This document shows, piece after piece, positions 17,501 to 25,336 of a stretch of DNA of 43,143 nucleotides (position 1 is the stretch's first letter; the number at the start of each line of letters is the position of its first letter). A model generated the notes under the pieces. It worked only from the letters and a program-made list of their open reading frames with translations, had not been told where the DNA came from and searched no databases. The DNA is from Stutzerimonas xanthomarina (GTDB lineage Bacteria; Pseudomonadota; Gammaproteobacteria; Pseudomonadales; Pseudomonadaceae). Both the position numbers and the translations under genes were made by a program. The DNA lies in the NCBI RefSeq assembly GCF_003935375.1, contig NZ_RHQM01000025.1, positions 1 through 43,143 on the forward strand. Reading direction: 5' to 3'.

Positions 17501-18409
17501 CGTCTGCGCGATAACGCCGAGTGTGCCGATCAGGAGTTCGACGCGCTGCTCGAAGAGGACAGCCCAGGCCTTAGCGCCAAGCTGAGCTTCGACGTGAACG
17601 AAGACATCGCTGCGCCCTACATCAAGCGTGGCATTCGTCCGCAGATTGCGGTGCTGCGCGAGCAAGGCGTCAACGGCCAGGTAGAGATGGCGGCGGCGTT
17701 CGACCGTGCCGGTTTTGCCGCGGTCGACGTGCATATGAGTGACATCCTTTCCGGTCGTGTCAGCCTCGAGGAGTTCAAGGGCCTGGTCGCCTGCGGCGGC
17801 TTCTCCTACGGCGATGTGCTGGGTGCCGGTGAAGGCTGGGCCAAGTCGATTCTATTCAACGCGCGTGCACGGGATGGCTTCCAGGCTTTCTTCGAGCGCC
17901 GGGACAGCTTCGCTCTCGGCGTCTGCAATGGTTGCCAGATGATGAGCAACCTGCACGAGCTGATCCCGGGCACCGAGAACTGGCCGCACTTCGTACGCAA
18001 CCGCTCGGAGCAGTTCGAAGCGCGGGTGGCGATGGTTCAGATTCAGGATTCGCCGTCGATCTTCCTGCAGGGCATGGCCGGCTCCCGTCTGCCGATCGCC
18101 ATCGCCCACGGCGAAGGCCATGCGGAGTTCGAGAGCGAAGAGGCCATGCTGCAGGCAGATCTTTCCGGCACCGTGGCGCTGCGCTTCGTGGATAACCACG
18201 GCAAGGTCACCGAGCGTTACCCGGCCAACCCGAACGGCTCGCCGCGCGGTATCACCGGTCTCAGCAGTCGCGATGGCCGCGTGACCATCATGATGCCGCA
18301 CCCGGAGCGGGTATTCCGCGCCGTGACCAACTCCTGGCGCCCTGACGAGTGGCAGGAAGACGGCGGCTGGATGCGCATGTTCCGCAATGCGCGGGTCTGG
18401 GTCGACTGA
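14513..18409 (+). CDS. purL: Phosphoribosylformylglycinamidine synthase (large single-chain PurL)
   Basis: Fourth step of purine synthesis: converts FGAR, glutamine and ATP to FGAM. The 1298-residue length is that of the single-chain gammaproteobacterial enzyme. The N-terminal PurS-like region is followed by two AIR-synthase-like halves, with KVETHNHPTAISPF and GGEIRDEGATGRG marking the FGAR/ATP site. The C-terminal class I glutaminase has its nucleophile C1138 in GVCNGCQMM and MMPHPERV near the end. The start MLILRGAPALS is the family N-terminus. A strong terminator follows. Confidence 0.98.
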   Translation: MLILRGAPALSAFRHGKLLAQLTDKVPAVSGLYAEFAHFAEVSGTLGADEQNVLTRLLKYGPSVPVQEPAGQLFLVVPRFGTISPWSSKASDIAHNCGLEKIQRLERGIAYYVQGEFSDSDTQLIAAALHDRMTQLVLDRFEEATNLFSHAEPKPLTAVDILGGGRAALEKANIELGLALAEDEIDYLVSAFQGLKRNPHDIELMMFAQANSEHCRHKIFNASWDIDGESQDKSLFGMIKNTYQMHSENVLSAYKDNASVIVGHTAGRFFPNPETRQYGAVQEPVHILMKVETHNHPTAISPFSGASTGSGGEIRDEGATGRGAKPKAGLTGFTVSNLNIPGFEQPWEQAYGKPERIVTPLDIMIEGPLGGAAFNNEFGRPALTGYFRTFEQSINTPRGDEVRGYHKPIMLAGGMGNIREDHVQKAEITVGAKLIVLGGPAMLIGLGGGAASSVATGASSADLDFASVQRENPEMERRCQEVIDRCWQLGDQNPIAFIHDVGAGGISNAFPELVNDGGRGGRFELRNVPNDEPGMAPHEIWSNESQERYVLAVSAVDFERFQAICERERCPFAVVGEATEEPQLTVTDSHFGNTPVDMPLEVLLGKPPRMHRSASREAELGDDFDAATVDLSEAVTRVLRHPAVASKSFLITIGDRSITGQVARDQMVGPWQVPVADCAVTATSYDVYTGEAMAMGERTPLALLDAPASGRMAIGETLTNLAAARIEKISDIKLSANWMAAAGHPGEDARLYDTVRAVGMELCPQLGLTIPVGKDSMSMKTRWSEEGAEKSVTSPMSLIVSGFAPVTDIRQTLTPQLRLDKGATDLILIDLGRGQNRMGASILAQVYGQLGRQAPDVDDAEDLQAFFAVVQGLNADGLLLAYHDRSDGGLLTTVLEMSFAGHCGLNLNLDGLLESAEEIAPMLFNEELGAVIQVRQGDTEIVLAQFSAAGLGDCVAVIGQPVNNGHVSIKHGENEVFAGERRLLHRQWAETSYQIQRLRDNAECADQEFDALLEEDSPGLSAKLSFDVNEDIAAPYIKRGIRPQIAVLREQGVNGQVEMAAAFDRAGFAAVDVHMSDILSGRVSLEEFKGLVACGGFSYGDVLGAGEGWAKSILFNARARDGFQAFFERRDSFALGVCNGCQMMSNLHELIPGTENWPHFVRNRSEQFEARVAMVQIQDSPSIFLQGMAGSRLPIAIAHGEGHAEFESEEAMLQADLSGTVALRFVDNHGKVTERYPANPNGSPRGITGLSSRDGRVTIMMPHPERVFRAVTNSWRPDEWQEDGGWMRMFRNARVWVD

Positions 18410-18440
18410 CCGACCGGGTCAATCTGGCCATTCCCGAGGA

Positions 18441-18470
18441 GCCCGTCGATAGCATATCGGCGGGCTTTTT
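18441..18470 (+). terminator. Rho-independent terminator of purL
   Basis: An 11-bp stem GCCCGTCGATA/TATCGGCGGGC (one G-U pair) with a 3-base loop is followed by TTTTT, about 30 bp past the purL stop. Confidence 0.9.
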
Positions 18471-18612
18471 CATTTGTGACAAAGGTCTATGAACCGGCAG
18501 CGCAAAGTGTCGTCTGAGCTATGACGCGCCGCACTATTCGGTGCGCACACGGATGGCAGAATGCCAGTTCGCTCGGCCGGTGGAGGTCGGGCTCATCTGC
18601 ACGGAGAGGTCG

Positions 18613-18930
18613 ATGTACAAGCTGTGCTTCTATGTTCCAGACAGTCATCTGGAAGCGGTCAAGAAAGCAGTGTTCGCCGCCGGCGCTGGCCGCATAGGCG
18701 CATATGACAGTTGCTGCTGGCAGGTACTGGGGCAGGGGCAGTACCGCCCGTTGGAGGGTAGCCAGCCTTTTATCGGGCAAACCGGGCAGGTGCAGCACGT
18801 TCCCGAGTGGAAGGTCGAATTGGTTGTGGCGGACGAGCTGATTCACGATAGCGTGAAGGCAATGAAGAAGGCCCATCCGTATGAAACGCCTGCGTTCGAC
18901 GTCTGGCGTTTGTCCGACATGCAGTTCTAG
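18613..18930 (+). CDS. YqfO/NIF3-like small protein (CutA-like fold)
   Basis: A 105-residue cytosolic protein starting MYKLCFYVPDSHLEAVKKA, with GAGRIGAYDSCCWQ, GSQPFIGQTGQ and a C-terminal KKAHPYETPAFDVW. These match the insert domain found inside YqfO/NIF3 proteins, here as a stand-alone protein. NIF3 proteins are implicated in metal binding or cyclohydrolase-like roles; the function of the free domain is unknown. The ATG at 18613 has GGAGAGG upstream; 24 further in-frame upstream residues look non-coding. In Pseudomonas this gene typically neighbours purL. Confidence 0.88.
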   Translation: MYKLCFYVPDSHLEAVKKAVFAAGAGRIGAYDSCCWQVLGQGQYRPLEGSQPFIGQTGQVQHVPEWKVELVVADELIHDSVKAMKKAHPYETPAFDVWRLSDMQF

Positions 18931-18986
18931 CCTAACGGGTCGGGGCAGTCCTGGCGGTTGCGGCGCCCCGGCATTGATTCCTGGCG

Positions 18987-19490
18987 TTACGGGCGAATCT
19001 CGATCAGCGTGCCATCCTTCACCAGCGCCCAGATCTCGCGCATGTCGCTGTTGCTCAGCGCGATGCAGCCCTCGGTCCAGTCCAGGGTGTGGAAGAACCA
19101 CTCCGGATACTCCTCATCCAGTGGCGTGCCGTGCAGCATGATCATGCTTCCAGGCGCTACGCCTTCCTGCTGTGCGCGGGCCAGGTCACGCGCGTTGGGG
19201 TAGGAGATGTGCATCGACAGGTTGTATTTGTCGCTGGTCTTGCGCCAGTCGATCCAGTAGAAGCCTTCCGGCGTGCGCTTGTCGCCTTCGCGCAGCTTTG
19301 CGCCGTCGGGTTGTTTGCCCAGCGAAACGCGATAGCTCTTGAGTGTCTGGCCAGCGCTGACCAGATGGAGTTTGCGCTCCGACTTGATTACCAGCACTTT
19401 GTCGATGGGTGAACCGCCCAGGCTGGGCGTCGCATTGGCGTGGGAGAACGCGGTAAAGGTGAGGCAGAGCAGGGCGAGCAGCCAGCGCAT
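18987..19490 (-). CDS. L,D-transpeptidase family protein (YkuD domain, periplasmic)
   Basis: A 167-residue exported protein: signal peptide of about 20 residues (MRWLLALLCLTFTAFSHANA) and then a YkuD domain. The catalytic motif is present as H120-G and H134...C142 in HTLDWTEGCIALSN, with the expected nucleophilic Cys. Such enzymes crosslink peptidoglycan 3-3 or attach or detach lipoproteins; the short YafK-like architecture does not settle which. AGGAAAG precedes the ATG. It is the 3' partner of the NUDIX gene on the same strand (58 bp gap). Confidence 0.9.
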   Translation of the reverse strand: MRWLLALLCLTFTAFSHANATPSLGGSPIDKVLVIKSERKLHLVSAGQTLKSYRVSLGKQPDGAKLREGDKRTPEGFYWIDWRKTSDKYNLSMHISYPNARDLARAQQEGVAPGSMIMLHGTPLDEEYPEWFFHTLDWTEGCIALSNSDMREIWALVKDGTLIEIRP

Positions 19491-19548
19491 CGAGGCTTTC
19501 CTTCGAACTTCATCAGACCTGTATGTGCCAGCCGGTCCGGCAGACACT

Positions 19549-20115
19549 TCAGTCTGCGCGGGCGTGGCCCTGCTGGCGGTTGCGATAGCTTGTCACGGCC
19601 TCGTTGCGCACCGGGAAGGTCTGCTGCACCCGGTCGGCGAAGAAGCATTCTAGGGTACGGCCGATGGTCGGAAAAGCCAGCTCGGACCAAGGGATGTCTT
19701 GCTGATGAAAGAGCTTCACTTCCAGGCTTTCGTCTCCGGCACAGAAGTCCAGATCGACGAGCTCAGCGCGGAAGAACATGTAGACCTGATTGATATGTGG
19801 CAGGTCGAACAGGGTATACAGCTGCAGGTCACGCACTCTGGCGCAGGCCTCTTCGAGTGTTTCGCGCTCTGCGGCCTGCTGCATGGTTTCGCCGTTCTCC
19901 ATGAAGCCGGCCGGCAGGGTCCAATAGCCCCGGCGCGGTTCGATCGCACGCCGACAGAGCAGCACGCGATCATCCCAGACGGGTACGCAGCCGGCGACAA
20001 TCCTCGGGTTCTGATAGTGCACCGTCTGGCAGCTGTCGCAGACGAAGCGCGGCCGGTTGTCGCCGTCCGGTACGCGGACCAGCACCGGATCGCCGCACTG
20101 GTTGCAGTATTTCAT
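19549..20115 (-). CDS. NUDIX hydrolase with N-terminal zinc ribbon
   Basis: A 188-residue cytosolic hydrolase. The N-terminus carries a four-Cys zinc ribbon (CNQCG..CDSC), followed by a NUDIX domain that removes a nucleoside-diphosphate-linked group. The NUDIX box is GFMENGETMQQ..RETLEEACA: all acidic metal ligands are present, but the usual C-terminal Gly of the box is Cys. This arrangement resembles NADH-pyrophosphatase-type or ADP-ribose hydrolases; the substrate is unknown. AGGAAGG lies before the ATG. Confidence 0.9.
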   Translation of the reverse strand: MKYCNQCGDPVLVRVPDGDNRPRFVCDSCQTVHYQNPRIVAGCVPVWDDRVLLCRRAIEPRRGYWTLPAGFMENGETMQQAAERETLEEACARVRDLQLYTLFDLPHINQVYMFFRAELVDLDFCAGDESLEVKLFHQQDIPWSELAFPTIGRTLECFFADRVQQTFPVRNEAVTSYRNRQQGHARAD

Positions 20116-20333
20116 GGGTGCCTTCCTGATTGCTCCGGGAAATATTGGGCTGTTCACACGGATTCGGCAAGGCAGCCTCTGCGCCGTTCGGGGTGGCTCT
20201 GACCCGTCTGGTTCGCAGTTGTAACATCGATATCGCGTCGAGGCGTCGGAGCTTCTCGTTTGGCGCTCTCCGGGCCTTGGGCGGCTCCGCCTTTCATGCC
20301 ATGATGCCGATCAAAGACGAAACGAGAAAATAC

Positions 20334-20951
20334 ATGCTGGACACAATACTCCACCGGGTGCGCGCTCATTCCCCGCATCTTCTGGAGCCGGAAGGCCGCC
20401 TGCCCGAGGCGGCCGTGTTGATGCCAATCACCCGCAGCGAGTCGCCGGAGCTGGTGCTGACGCTCCGCGCCGCCGGTCTTTCCACCCATGGTGGAGAAGT
20501 GGCGTTCCCTGGCGGTCGACGCGATCCGGAAGACCGCGATCTGCTGCACACCGCGCTGCGTGAGGCCGAGGAAGAGGTAGGCCTGGCGCCAGGCATGGTC
20601 GAGGTCGTCGGCCCGCTCAGCAGCCTGGTGTCGGTGCATGGCATTCACGTCACGCCCTATGTCGGCCTGGTTCCAGACTATGTCGAGTACCGCGCCAACG
20701 ATGCCGAAATCGCCTCCGTGTTTTCTGTACCGCTGGAATTCTTCTGCGAGGATCCGCGCGAGGTCACGCACCGCATCGATTACCAGGGACAGAGCTGGTA
20801 CATCCCGTCCTACCGTTATGGCGAATACCAGATTTGGGGCCTGACCGCGATCATGATCGTCGAGCTGGTCAATGTCATATATGACGCCGGCATCGAAATG
20901 CGCCGCGCGCCTGCCGCATTCATCGATCTGTCCGGGCGGCGCGAGCCCTGA
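20334..20951 (+). CDS. NUDIX CoA pyrophosphatase (NudL-like)
   Basis: A 205-residue hydrolase of the CoA diphosphatase group, expected to split CoA into 4'-phosphopantetheine and 3',5'-ADP. The group-specific motif LTLRAAGLSTHGGEVAFPGG (residues 43-62 region) is followed by ALREAEEEVGL. The ATG at 20334 is chosen because homologues begin near MLDTILHRV; the ribosome site (GAGAAA) is weak, and in-frame ATGs at 20301/20304 are alternatives. It is divergent from the other NUDIX gene. Confidence 0.88.
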   Translation: MLDTILHRVRAHSPHLLEPEGRLPEAAVLMPITRSESPELVLTLRAAGLSTHGGEVAFPGGRRDPEDRDLLHTALREAEEEVGLAPGMVEVVGPLSSLVSVHGIHVTPYVGLVPDYVEYRANDAEIASVFSVPLEFFCEDPREVTHRIDYQGQSWYIPSYRYGEYQIWGLTAIMIVELVNVIYDAGIEMRRAPAAFIDLSGRREP

Positions 20952-21019
20952 GCTGCACTGTCGCAGGAGGCGAGCGGCATTCCTGTGGCCTGAGTACAAC
21001 TGACAAGAAGAGGTGTGTC

Positions 21020-21541
21020 GTGAAATACCGTCTGGGAGAGTCGCGGGTCGAAGCGCATCCGCAAAGCTGGGTAGCCCCCAATGCCACGCTGGTCGGCAAG
21101 ATCAGGCTGGATGCGGGTGCAAGCGTCTGGTTTGGCGCCGTTCTGCGTGGTGACAACGAGTTGATCCACATCGGTGAGAACAGCAACGTGCAAGACGGCA
21201 GCGTGATGCACACCGATATGGGGCATCCGTTGACCCTGGGTACCGGCGTCACGGTTGGCCACAACGCCATGTTGCACGGTTGCACGGTCGGTGATTACAG
21301 CCTGATCGGCATCAATGCGGTGGTGCTCAACGGCGCGAAGATCGGCAAGCACTGCATCATTGGCGCCAACACCCTGATTGCCGAGGGCAAGGAAATTCCC
21401 GATGGCTCACTGGTGGTCGGCTCGCCAGGCAAAGTGGTGCGTGAGCTGAGCGATGAGCAGAAGAAGATGCTCGAAGCCAGCGCCGCTCACTACGTGCATA
21501 ACGCTCAGCGCTACGCGCGTGAGCTGGAGCGCGATGAGTGA
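21020..21541 (+). CDS. Gamma-carbonic anhydrase family protein (left-handed beta-helix, YrdA/PaaY-like)
   Basis: A 173-residue hexapeptide-repeat protein. It starts with GTG preceded by AAGAAGAGG. Repeats run from about residue 18 to 140, with metal-ligand-type histidines in VMHTDMGHP and VGHNAMLHGC, as in gamma-class carbonic anhydrases and the relatives YrdA, CaiE and PaaY. Catalytic carbonic anhydrase activity cannot be confirmed from sequence. The DUF1289 gene overlaps its stop. Confidence 0.9.
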   Translation: MKYRLGESRVEAHPQSWVAPNATLVGKIRLDAGASVWFGAVLRGDNELIHIGENSNVQDGSVMHTDMGHPLTLGTGVTVGHNAMLHGCTVGDYSLIGINAVVLNGAKIGKHCIIGANTLIAEGKEIPDGSLVVGSPGKVVRELSDEQKKMLEASAAHYVHNAQRYARELERDE

Positions 21542-21729
21542 ACACGCAGGAAAAGCCGGTCGCCTCGCCCTGCGTCAGTCTCTGCGCTCTGGATGAGGAT
21601 GACCTGTGCGTCGGTTGCCAGCGAAGCGCGGATGAGATCCGGCGCTGGGGGTTGATGAGCAACGAGGAGCGCCGCGAGGTGCTTCAACGATGCAGCGAGC
21701 GACTTCGCCTCAGTGGCCAGCTCATGTAG
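21538..21729 (+). CDS. DUF1289 family small protein
   Basis: A 63-residue protein with the DUF1289 pattern SPCVSLCALDEDDLCVGCQRSADEI: four closely spaced cysteines followed by an IRRW..M..EER helix. It likely binds a metal or Fe-S cluster; no function is established. The GTG start overlaps the stop of the carbonic-anhydrase-like gene (GTGA), indicating translational coupling. Confidence 0.88.
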   Translation: MNTQEKPVASPCVSLCALDEDDLCVGCQRSADEIRRWGLMSNEERREVLQRCSERLRLSGQLM

Positions 21730-21773
21730 GCGCGTGCCGGGTTCGCTTGTATTTCCAGAGTCGCGAGGATTCC

Positions 21774-22955
21774 ATGCCAAGAATAGGTACACCATTGTCT
21801 TCCAGCGCTACGCGCGTCCTCCTCTGTGGCTGCGGCGAGCTTGGCAAGGAGCTGGTTATTGAGCTGCAGCGGCTCGGCGTGGAAGTCATAGCGGTCGACC
21901 GCTACGCCAATGCACCAGCCATGCAGGTTGCGCACCGCAGCCACGTGGTCGACATGCTCGACGGTGCTGCGCTGCGAGCGGTGATCGAGCAGGAGCGACC
22001 GCATTACATCGTGCCGGAGATTGAGGCCATCGCCACCGCTACCCTGGTCGAGCTGGAGGGCGAAGGCTACACCGTGATACCCACGGCCCGAGCCGCGCAG
22101 CTGACGATGAATCGCGAAGGCATTCGCCGCCTGGCCGCAGAGGAGTTGGGCTTGCCGACTTCACCCTATCGCTTCGCGGATTCGCTGGAAGAGTGTCGCT
22201 CGGCGGCGATGGCGCTGGGCTTTCCCTGTCTGGTCAAGCCGGTGATGAGCTCGTCCGGCAAGGGGCAGTCGGTGTTGCGCAGCGAAGCCGATATCGATGC
22301 CGCCTGGGATTATGCGCAGGCCGGTGGTCGCGCAGGTCGCGGGCGAGTCATCGTCGAAGGCTTTATCGACTTCGATTACGAAATTACCTTGCTGACGGTG
22401 CGCCACACGGGTGGCACGAGCTTCTGCGAGCCGGTCGGCCATCGCCAGGAGAAGGGCGACTATCAGGAGTCGTGGCAGCCGCAGCCGATGGCGCCGGCGG
22501 CGATGGCCGAGGCGAAGCGCATCGCACTGGCGGTCACTGAGGCGCTTGGTGGGCGGGGCATCTTTGGCGTCGAGTTGTTCGTCAAAGGCGATCAGGTCTG
22601 GTTCTGCGAAATCTCCCCGCGTCCTCACGATACTGGCCTTGTGACACTGGTTTCGCAGGACCTGTCCGAGTTCGCGCTGCATGCGCGGGCCATTCTCGGC
22701 CTGCCGATTCCGAGCATCCGCCAGATGGGCTCGGCGGCTTCAGCGGTGATTCTGGTAGAAGGTGAATCCACCGAAGTGAGCTTCGGCAATCTCGCGGCTG
22801 CGCTTGCAGAACCGGATACCGCGCTGCGTCTGTTCGGCAAGCCCGGTGTAAGCGGCCAACGGCGCATGGGGGTCGCGCTGGCGCGGGACGTATCCATCGA
22901 TGCGGCGAGAGAAAAGGCGTTGCGTGCAGCTGCTGCGGTGAAAGTGGAGCTGTGA
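21774..22955 (+). CDS. purT: Formate-dependent phosphoribosylglycinamide formyltransferase PurT
   Basis: ATP-grasp enzyme of purine synthesis that formylates GAR using formate and ATP, an alternative to folate-dependent PurN. It has 393 residues, the normal length. The N-terminal domain has LLCGCGELGKE and EIEAIAT, the ATP-grasp P-loop is SSSGKGQS, and the metal/phosphate site is EISPRPHDTGLVTL. The ATG at 21774 has GAGGA upstream; 28 earlier in-frame residues overlap the DUF1289 gene and are not homologous. With purL it is the second purine gene in the window. Confidence 0.97.
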   Translation: MPRIGTPLSSSATRVLLCGCGELGKELVIELQRLGVEVIAVDRYANAPAMQVAHRSHVVDMLDGAALRAVIEQERPHYIVPEIEAIATATLVELEGEGYTVIPTARAAQLTMNREGIRRLAAEELGLPTSPYRFADSLEECRSAAMALGFPCLVKPVMSSSGKGQSVLRSEADIDAAWDYAQAGGRAGRGRVIVEGFIDFDYEITLLTVRHTGGTSFCEPVGHRQEKGDYQESWQPQPMAPAAMAEAKRIALAVTEALGGRGIFGVELFVKGDQVWFCEISPRPHDTGLVTLVSQDLSEFALHARAILGLPIPSIRQMGSAASAVILVEGESTEVSFGNLAAALAEPDTALRLFGKPGVSGQRRMGVALARDVSIDAAREKALRAAAAVKVEL

Positions 22956-22985
22956 GGGTGGCGGGCTGGCTTGCTGCCGGCTTGA

Positions 22986-24272
22986 TTACTCGGGTTGCTG
23001 CTCGTCCGAGGGTGTGTCGTCGATGGTCCAGGCGCGTACGCTTTTCACGCGGTTATCGGCCGCTTGCAGGATTTCCAGCCGGTAGTTGCCGATCTGCAAA
23101 CAGATGCCGCTATCCGGCATGTGCTCAAGGGCCTCGGTGATGAGGCCGTTGAGCGTCTTCGGGCCGTCGCAAGGCAGCTTCCACCCGAGGGCCCGGTTTA
23201 CCTCACGAATGTAGGCGGCGCCATCGATCACCAGAGTGCCGTCGTCCTGCGGGTGAATATCCGGGCTACGCAGTACGTCCTGATTGCTGAACTCGCCGAC
23301 GATCTCTTCGAGGATGTCCTCGAGCGTGACGATGCCGCGGACGTCGCCGTATTCGTCGACCACGATGCCGATCCGTCGCTTCTGCTTCTGGAAATTCAGC
23401 AGCTGGGTGGAAAGCGGAGTATTTTCCGGTACGAAATAGGGTTCGTTACAGGCTTCGAGCAGGCTTTCCTTGGTTAGCTGGTCATGACTGAGCAGGCGGG
23501 CAATCTGTCGCATATGGACGATGCCCTCGATCTGGTTGATGTCGTTGCGAAACACAGGCAGGCGAGTATGTGGCGTGGTGCGCAGCTGACCGATGATCGA
23601 TTCCAGATCGTCATCGAGATCGATCCCGGTAACCTCGTTGCGCGGAATCATGATGTCGTCGACAGTGACCCGCTCCAGGTCGAGAATGCCGAGCAGCATG
23701 CTCTGGCGATTCAGCGGCAGGTCGGTGCCGGATTCGCGTACGACGCTGCGTAGCTCCTCGGTGGACAGGCTGTCGTTGCCCTTGTTGGACAGGTCGACGC
23801 CAAGCAGCTTGAGCAGTCCGTTGCTTACCCAGCCGAGCATGGCAACCAGAGGATAAAGCACCTTCTGCAGCAGCTTCAGCGGCAGGCTGACCGGGTAGGC
23901 GACCATTTCCGGGCGTAGTGCGGCCAGGGTTTTCGGCGTGATTTCGCCGAAGATCAGCAAGATGATGGTCAGGCCGATGGTGGCAATCGCGATCCCTGCT
24001 TCGCCCCATAGCTGCATCGCGAGCACGGTGGCGATGGATGAGGCCAGGATGTTGACGAAGTTGTTGCCAACCAGAATGGTGCCCAGCAGGCGGTCAGGAT
24101 GGGCCAGCAGTTCGCTGGCGCGCTGCGCGCCTCGATGCCCTTCCTTGGCCTGATGCCTGAGGCGGTAGCGGTTGAGGCTGAGCATGCCGGTTTCGGAGCT
24201 GGAGAAGAATGCCGAGCACAGCAGCAGAAAGACCAGCAGTCCGACCAGAAAGCCGGGGTGTAGATTTTCCAC
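22986..24272 (-). CDS. CorC/HlyC family membrane protein with DUF21 and two CBS domains
   Basis: A 428-residue inner-membrane protein. An N-terminal DUF21 (CNNM) domain of about four helices (residues 8-150) carries ETGMLSLNRYRLRHQAKEG and FGEITPKTLA. A CBS pair follows (about 195-330, with PRNEVTGIDLDDDL and VDEYGDVRGIVTLEDILEEIVGE), then a CorC_HlyC domain. Relatives are linked to Mg2+/Co2+ efflux; transport has not been shown for this subgroup. GTG start with a weak ribosome site; it lies 17 bp after the CcsA-like gene, so the two are probably co-transcribed. Confidence 0.92.
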   Translation of the reverse strand: MENLHPGFLVGLLVFLLLCSAFFSSSETGMLSLNRYRLRHQAKEGHRGAQRASELLAHPDRLLGTILVGNNFVNILASSIATVLAMQLWGEAGIAIATIGLTIILLIFGEITPKTLAALRPEMVAYPVSLPLKLLQKVLYPLVAMLGWVSNGLLKLLGVDLSNKGNDSLSTEELRSVVRESGTDLPLNRQSMLLGILDLERVTVDDIMIPRNEVTGIDLDDDLESIIGQLRTTPHTRLPVFRNDINQIEGIVHMRQIARLLSHDQLTKESLLEACNEPYFVPENTPLSTQLLNFQKQKRRIGIVVDEYGDVRGIVTLEDILEEIVGEFSNQDVLRSPDIHPQDDGTLVIDGAAYIREVNRALGWKLPCDGPKTLNGLITEALEHMPDSGICLQIGNYRLEILQAADNRVKSVRAWTIDDTPSDEQQPE

Positions 24273-24289
24273 GGGTTAGCCTGTTTGCG

Positions 24290-25090
24290 TCAGATGTGCA
24301 GGATGAATTCGCGGACGAGCTTGCTGCCGAAATACGCCAGCATCAGCAGGCAGAAACCGACCAGTGTCCAGCGGATGGCCTTGTAGCCGCGCCAGCCAAG
24401 CTGGTGGCGCCCCCACAGCAGCAGGCCGAAGACGATCCAGGCAACCACCGAAAGGAGTGTCTTGTGGACCAGGTGCTGCGCAAAAAGGTCATCAAGAAAC
24501 AGCCAGCCGGAAAGCAATGAGGCGGACAGAAGCAGCCAACCTGCCCAGAGAAAGCCGAACAACAGGCTTTCCATCGTCTGCAGAGGCGGGAAGTTGCGGA
24601 TCAGGCCCGAGGGATGCTTGTGCTTGAGGTGGTGATCCTGCAGCAGCAGCAACAAGGCCTGGAAGACCGCAATGGTCAGCATGCCGTAGGCCAGGATCGA
24701 CAGCAGGATATGCGCGAGTATGCCCGGCTCCTCAGCAATCGCAGGTGCAGTGCCGGATGGGGCGAACTGGGCGAAGAGTACCGTCAGGCAGCCCAGTGGA
24801 AAGAGCAGCAGCAGCAGGTTTTCCACTGGCATCCGATGCAGCGCCAGTAGTATCAGCAGGATGACAGCAGCGGCAATCAGGCTTGAGGCGGTGAAGAAGT
24901 CCAAGTGCAGGCCGCTTGGTGATATCAGCTGGATGAAAAGGCTGATCCCATGGGCAAGCAGAGCGAGCAGTCCGACTGTCAGCAGCAGACGTCTGTCCGG
25001 CACGGCGCGTTGCGCCAGACGCAAACTTTGATAACCCGTGGCGCCGGCATACAGAGCCGCGGCGGCAAGGCTGGGTAGCAGAGGGTGCAT
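24290..25090 (-). CDS. CcsA/YpjD-like cytochrome c assembly-type membrane protein
   Basis: A 266-residue integral membrane protein with about eight hydrophobic helices. It resembles the CcsA/HemX superfamily of haem-handling proteins, with conserved-type histidines (LAHGISL, AHILLSILAYG, HKTLLS). The WWD motif of true haem-export subunits is not present, and the function of this YpjD-like subgroup is unknown. The start MHPLLPSL has only a weak GGAA site. It is divergent from ffh and followed by the CBS-domain gene. Confidence 0.85.
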   Translation of the reverse strand: MHPLLPSLAAAALYAGATGYQSLRLAQRAVPDRRLLLTVGLLALLAHGISLFIQLISPSGLHLDFFTASSLIAAAVILLILLALHRMPVENLLLLLFPLGCLTVLFAQFAPSGTAPAIAEEPGILAHILLSILAYGMLTIAVFQALLLLLQDHHLKHKHPSGLIRNFPPLQTMESLLFGFLWAGWLLLSASLLSGWLFLDDLFAQHLVHKTLLSVVAWIVFGLLLWGRHQLGWRGYKAIRWTLVGFCLLMLAYFGSKLVREFILHI

Positions 25091-25297
25091 AAGTTCCGGT
25101 AACGGGCTCGAAAGGTCGTGAGTGTGGCACAAAGACCCGAGGCGCAAAAGCGGTGGCCGGGTTACGGATCGTCACGGCGTGCGATGCGCCGCATGCTGCG
25201 CCATCCATCCCTGGCTTCGGGTCGCGCGGCGGCTGGCGCGGCCAGGTAAATACGAAAAGCCGTGCAGTCGGGGTACCGGCCGGACGCCCGCACCTTC

Positions 25298-25303
25298 TAT
25301 AAT
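25298..25303 (+). promoter_or_regulatory. -10 element of the ffh promoter
   Basis: A perfect TATAAT lies 34 bp before the ffh start. No good -35 hexamer is visible at 16-18 bp upstream, so either an activator or an unusual -35 is used. Confidence 0.5.
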
Positions 25304-25336
25304 CTCGCCCTTCAGCACCCCAGCGTGGAATGGCTC

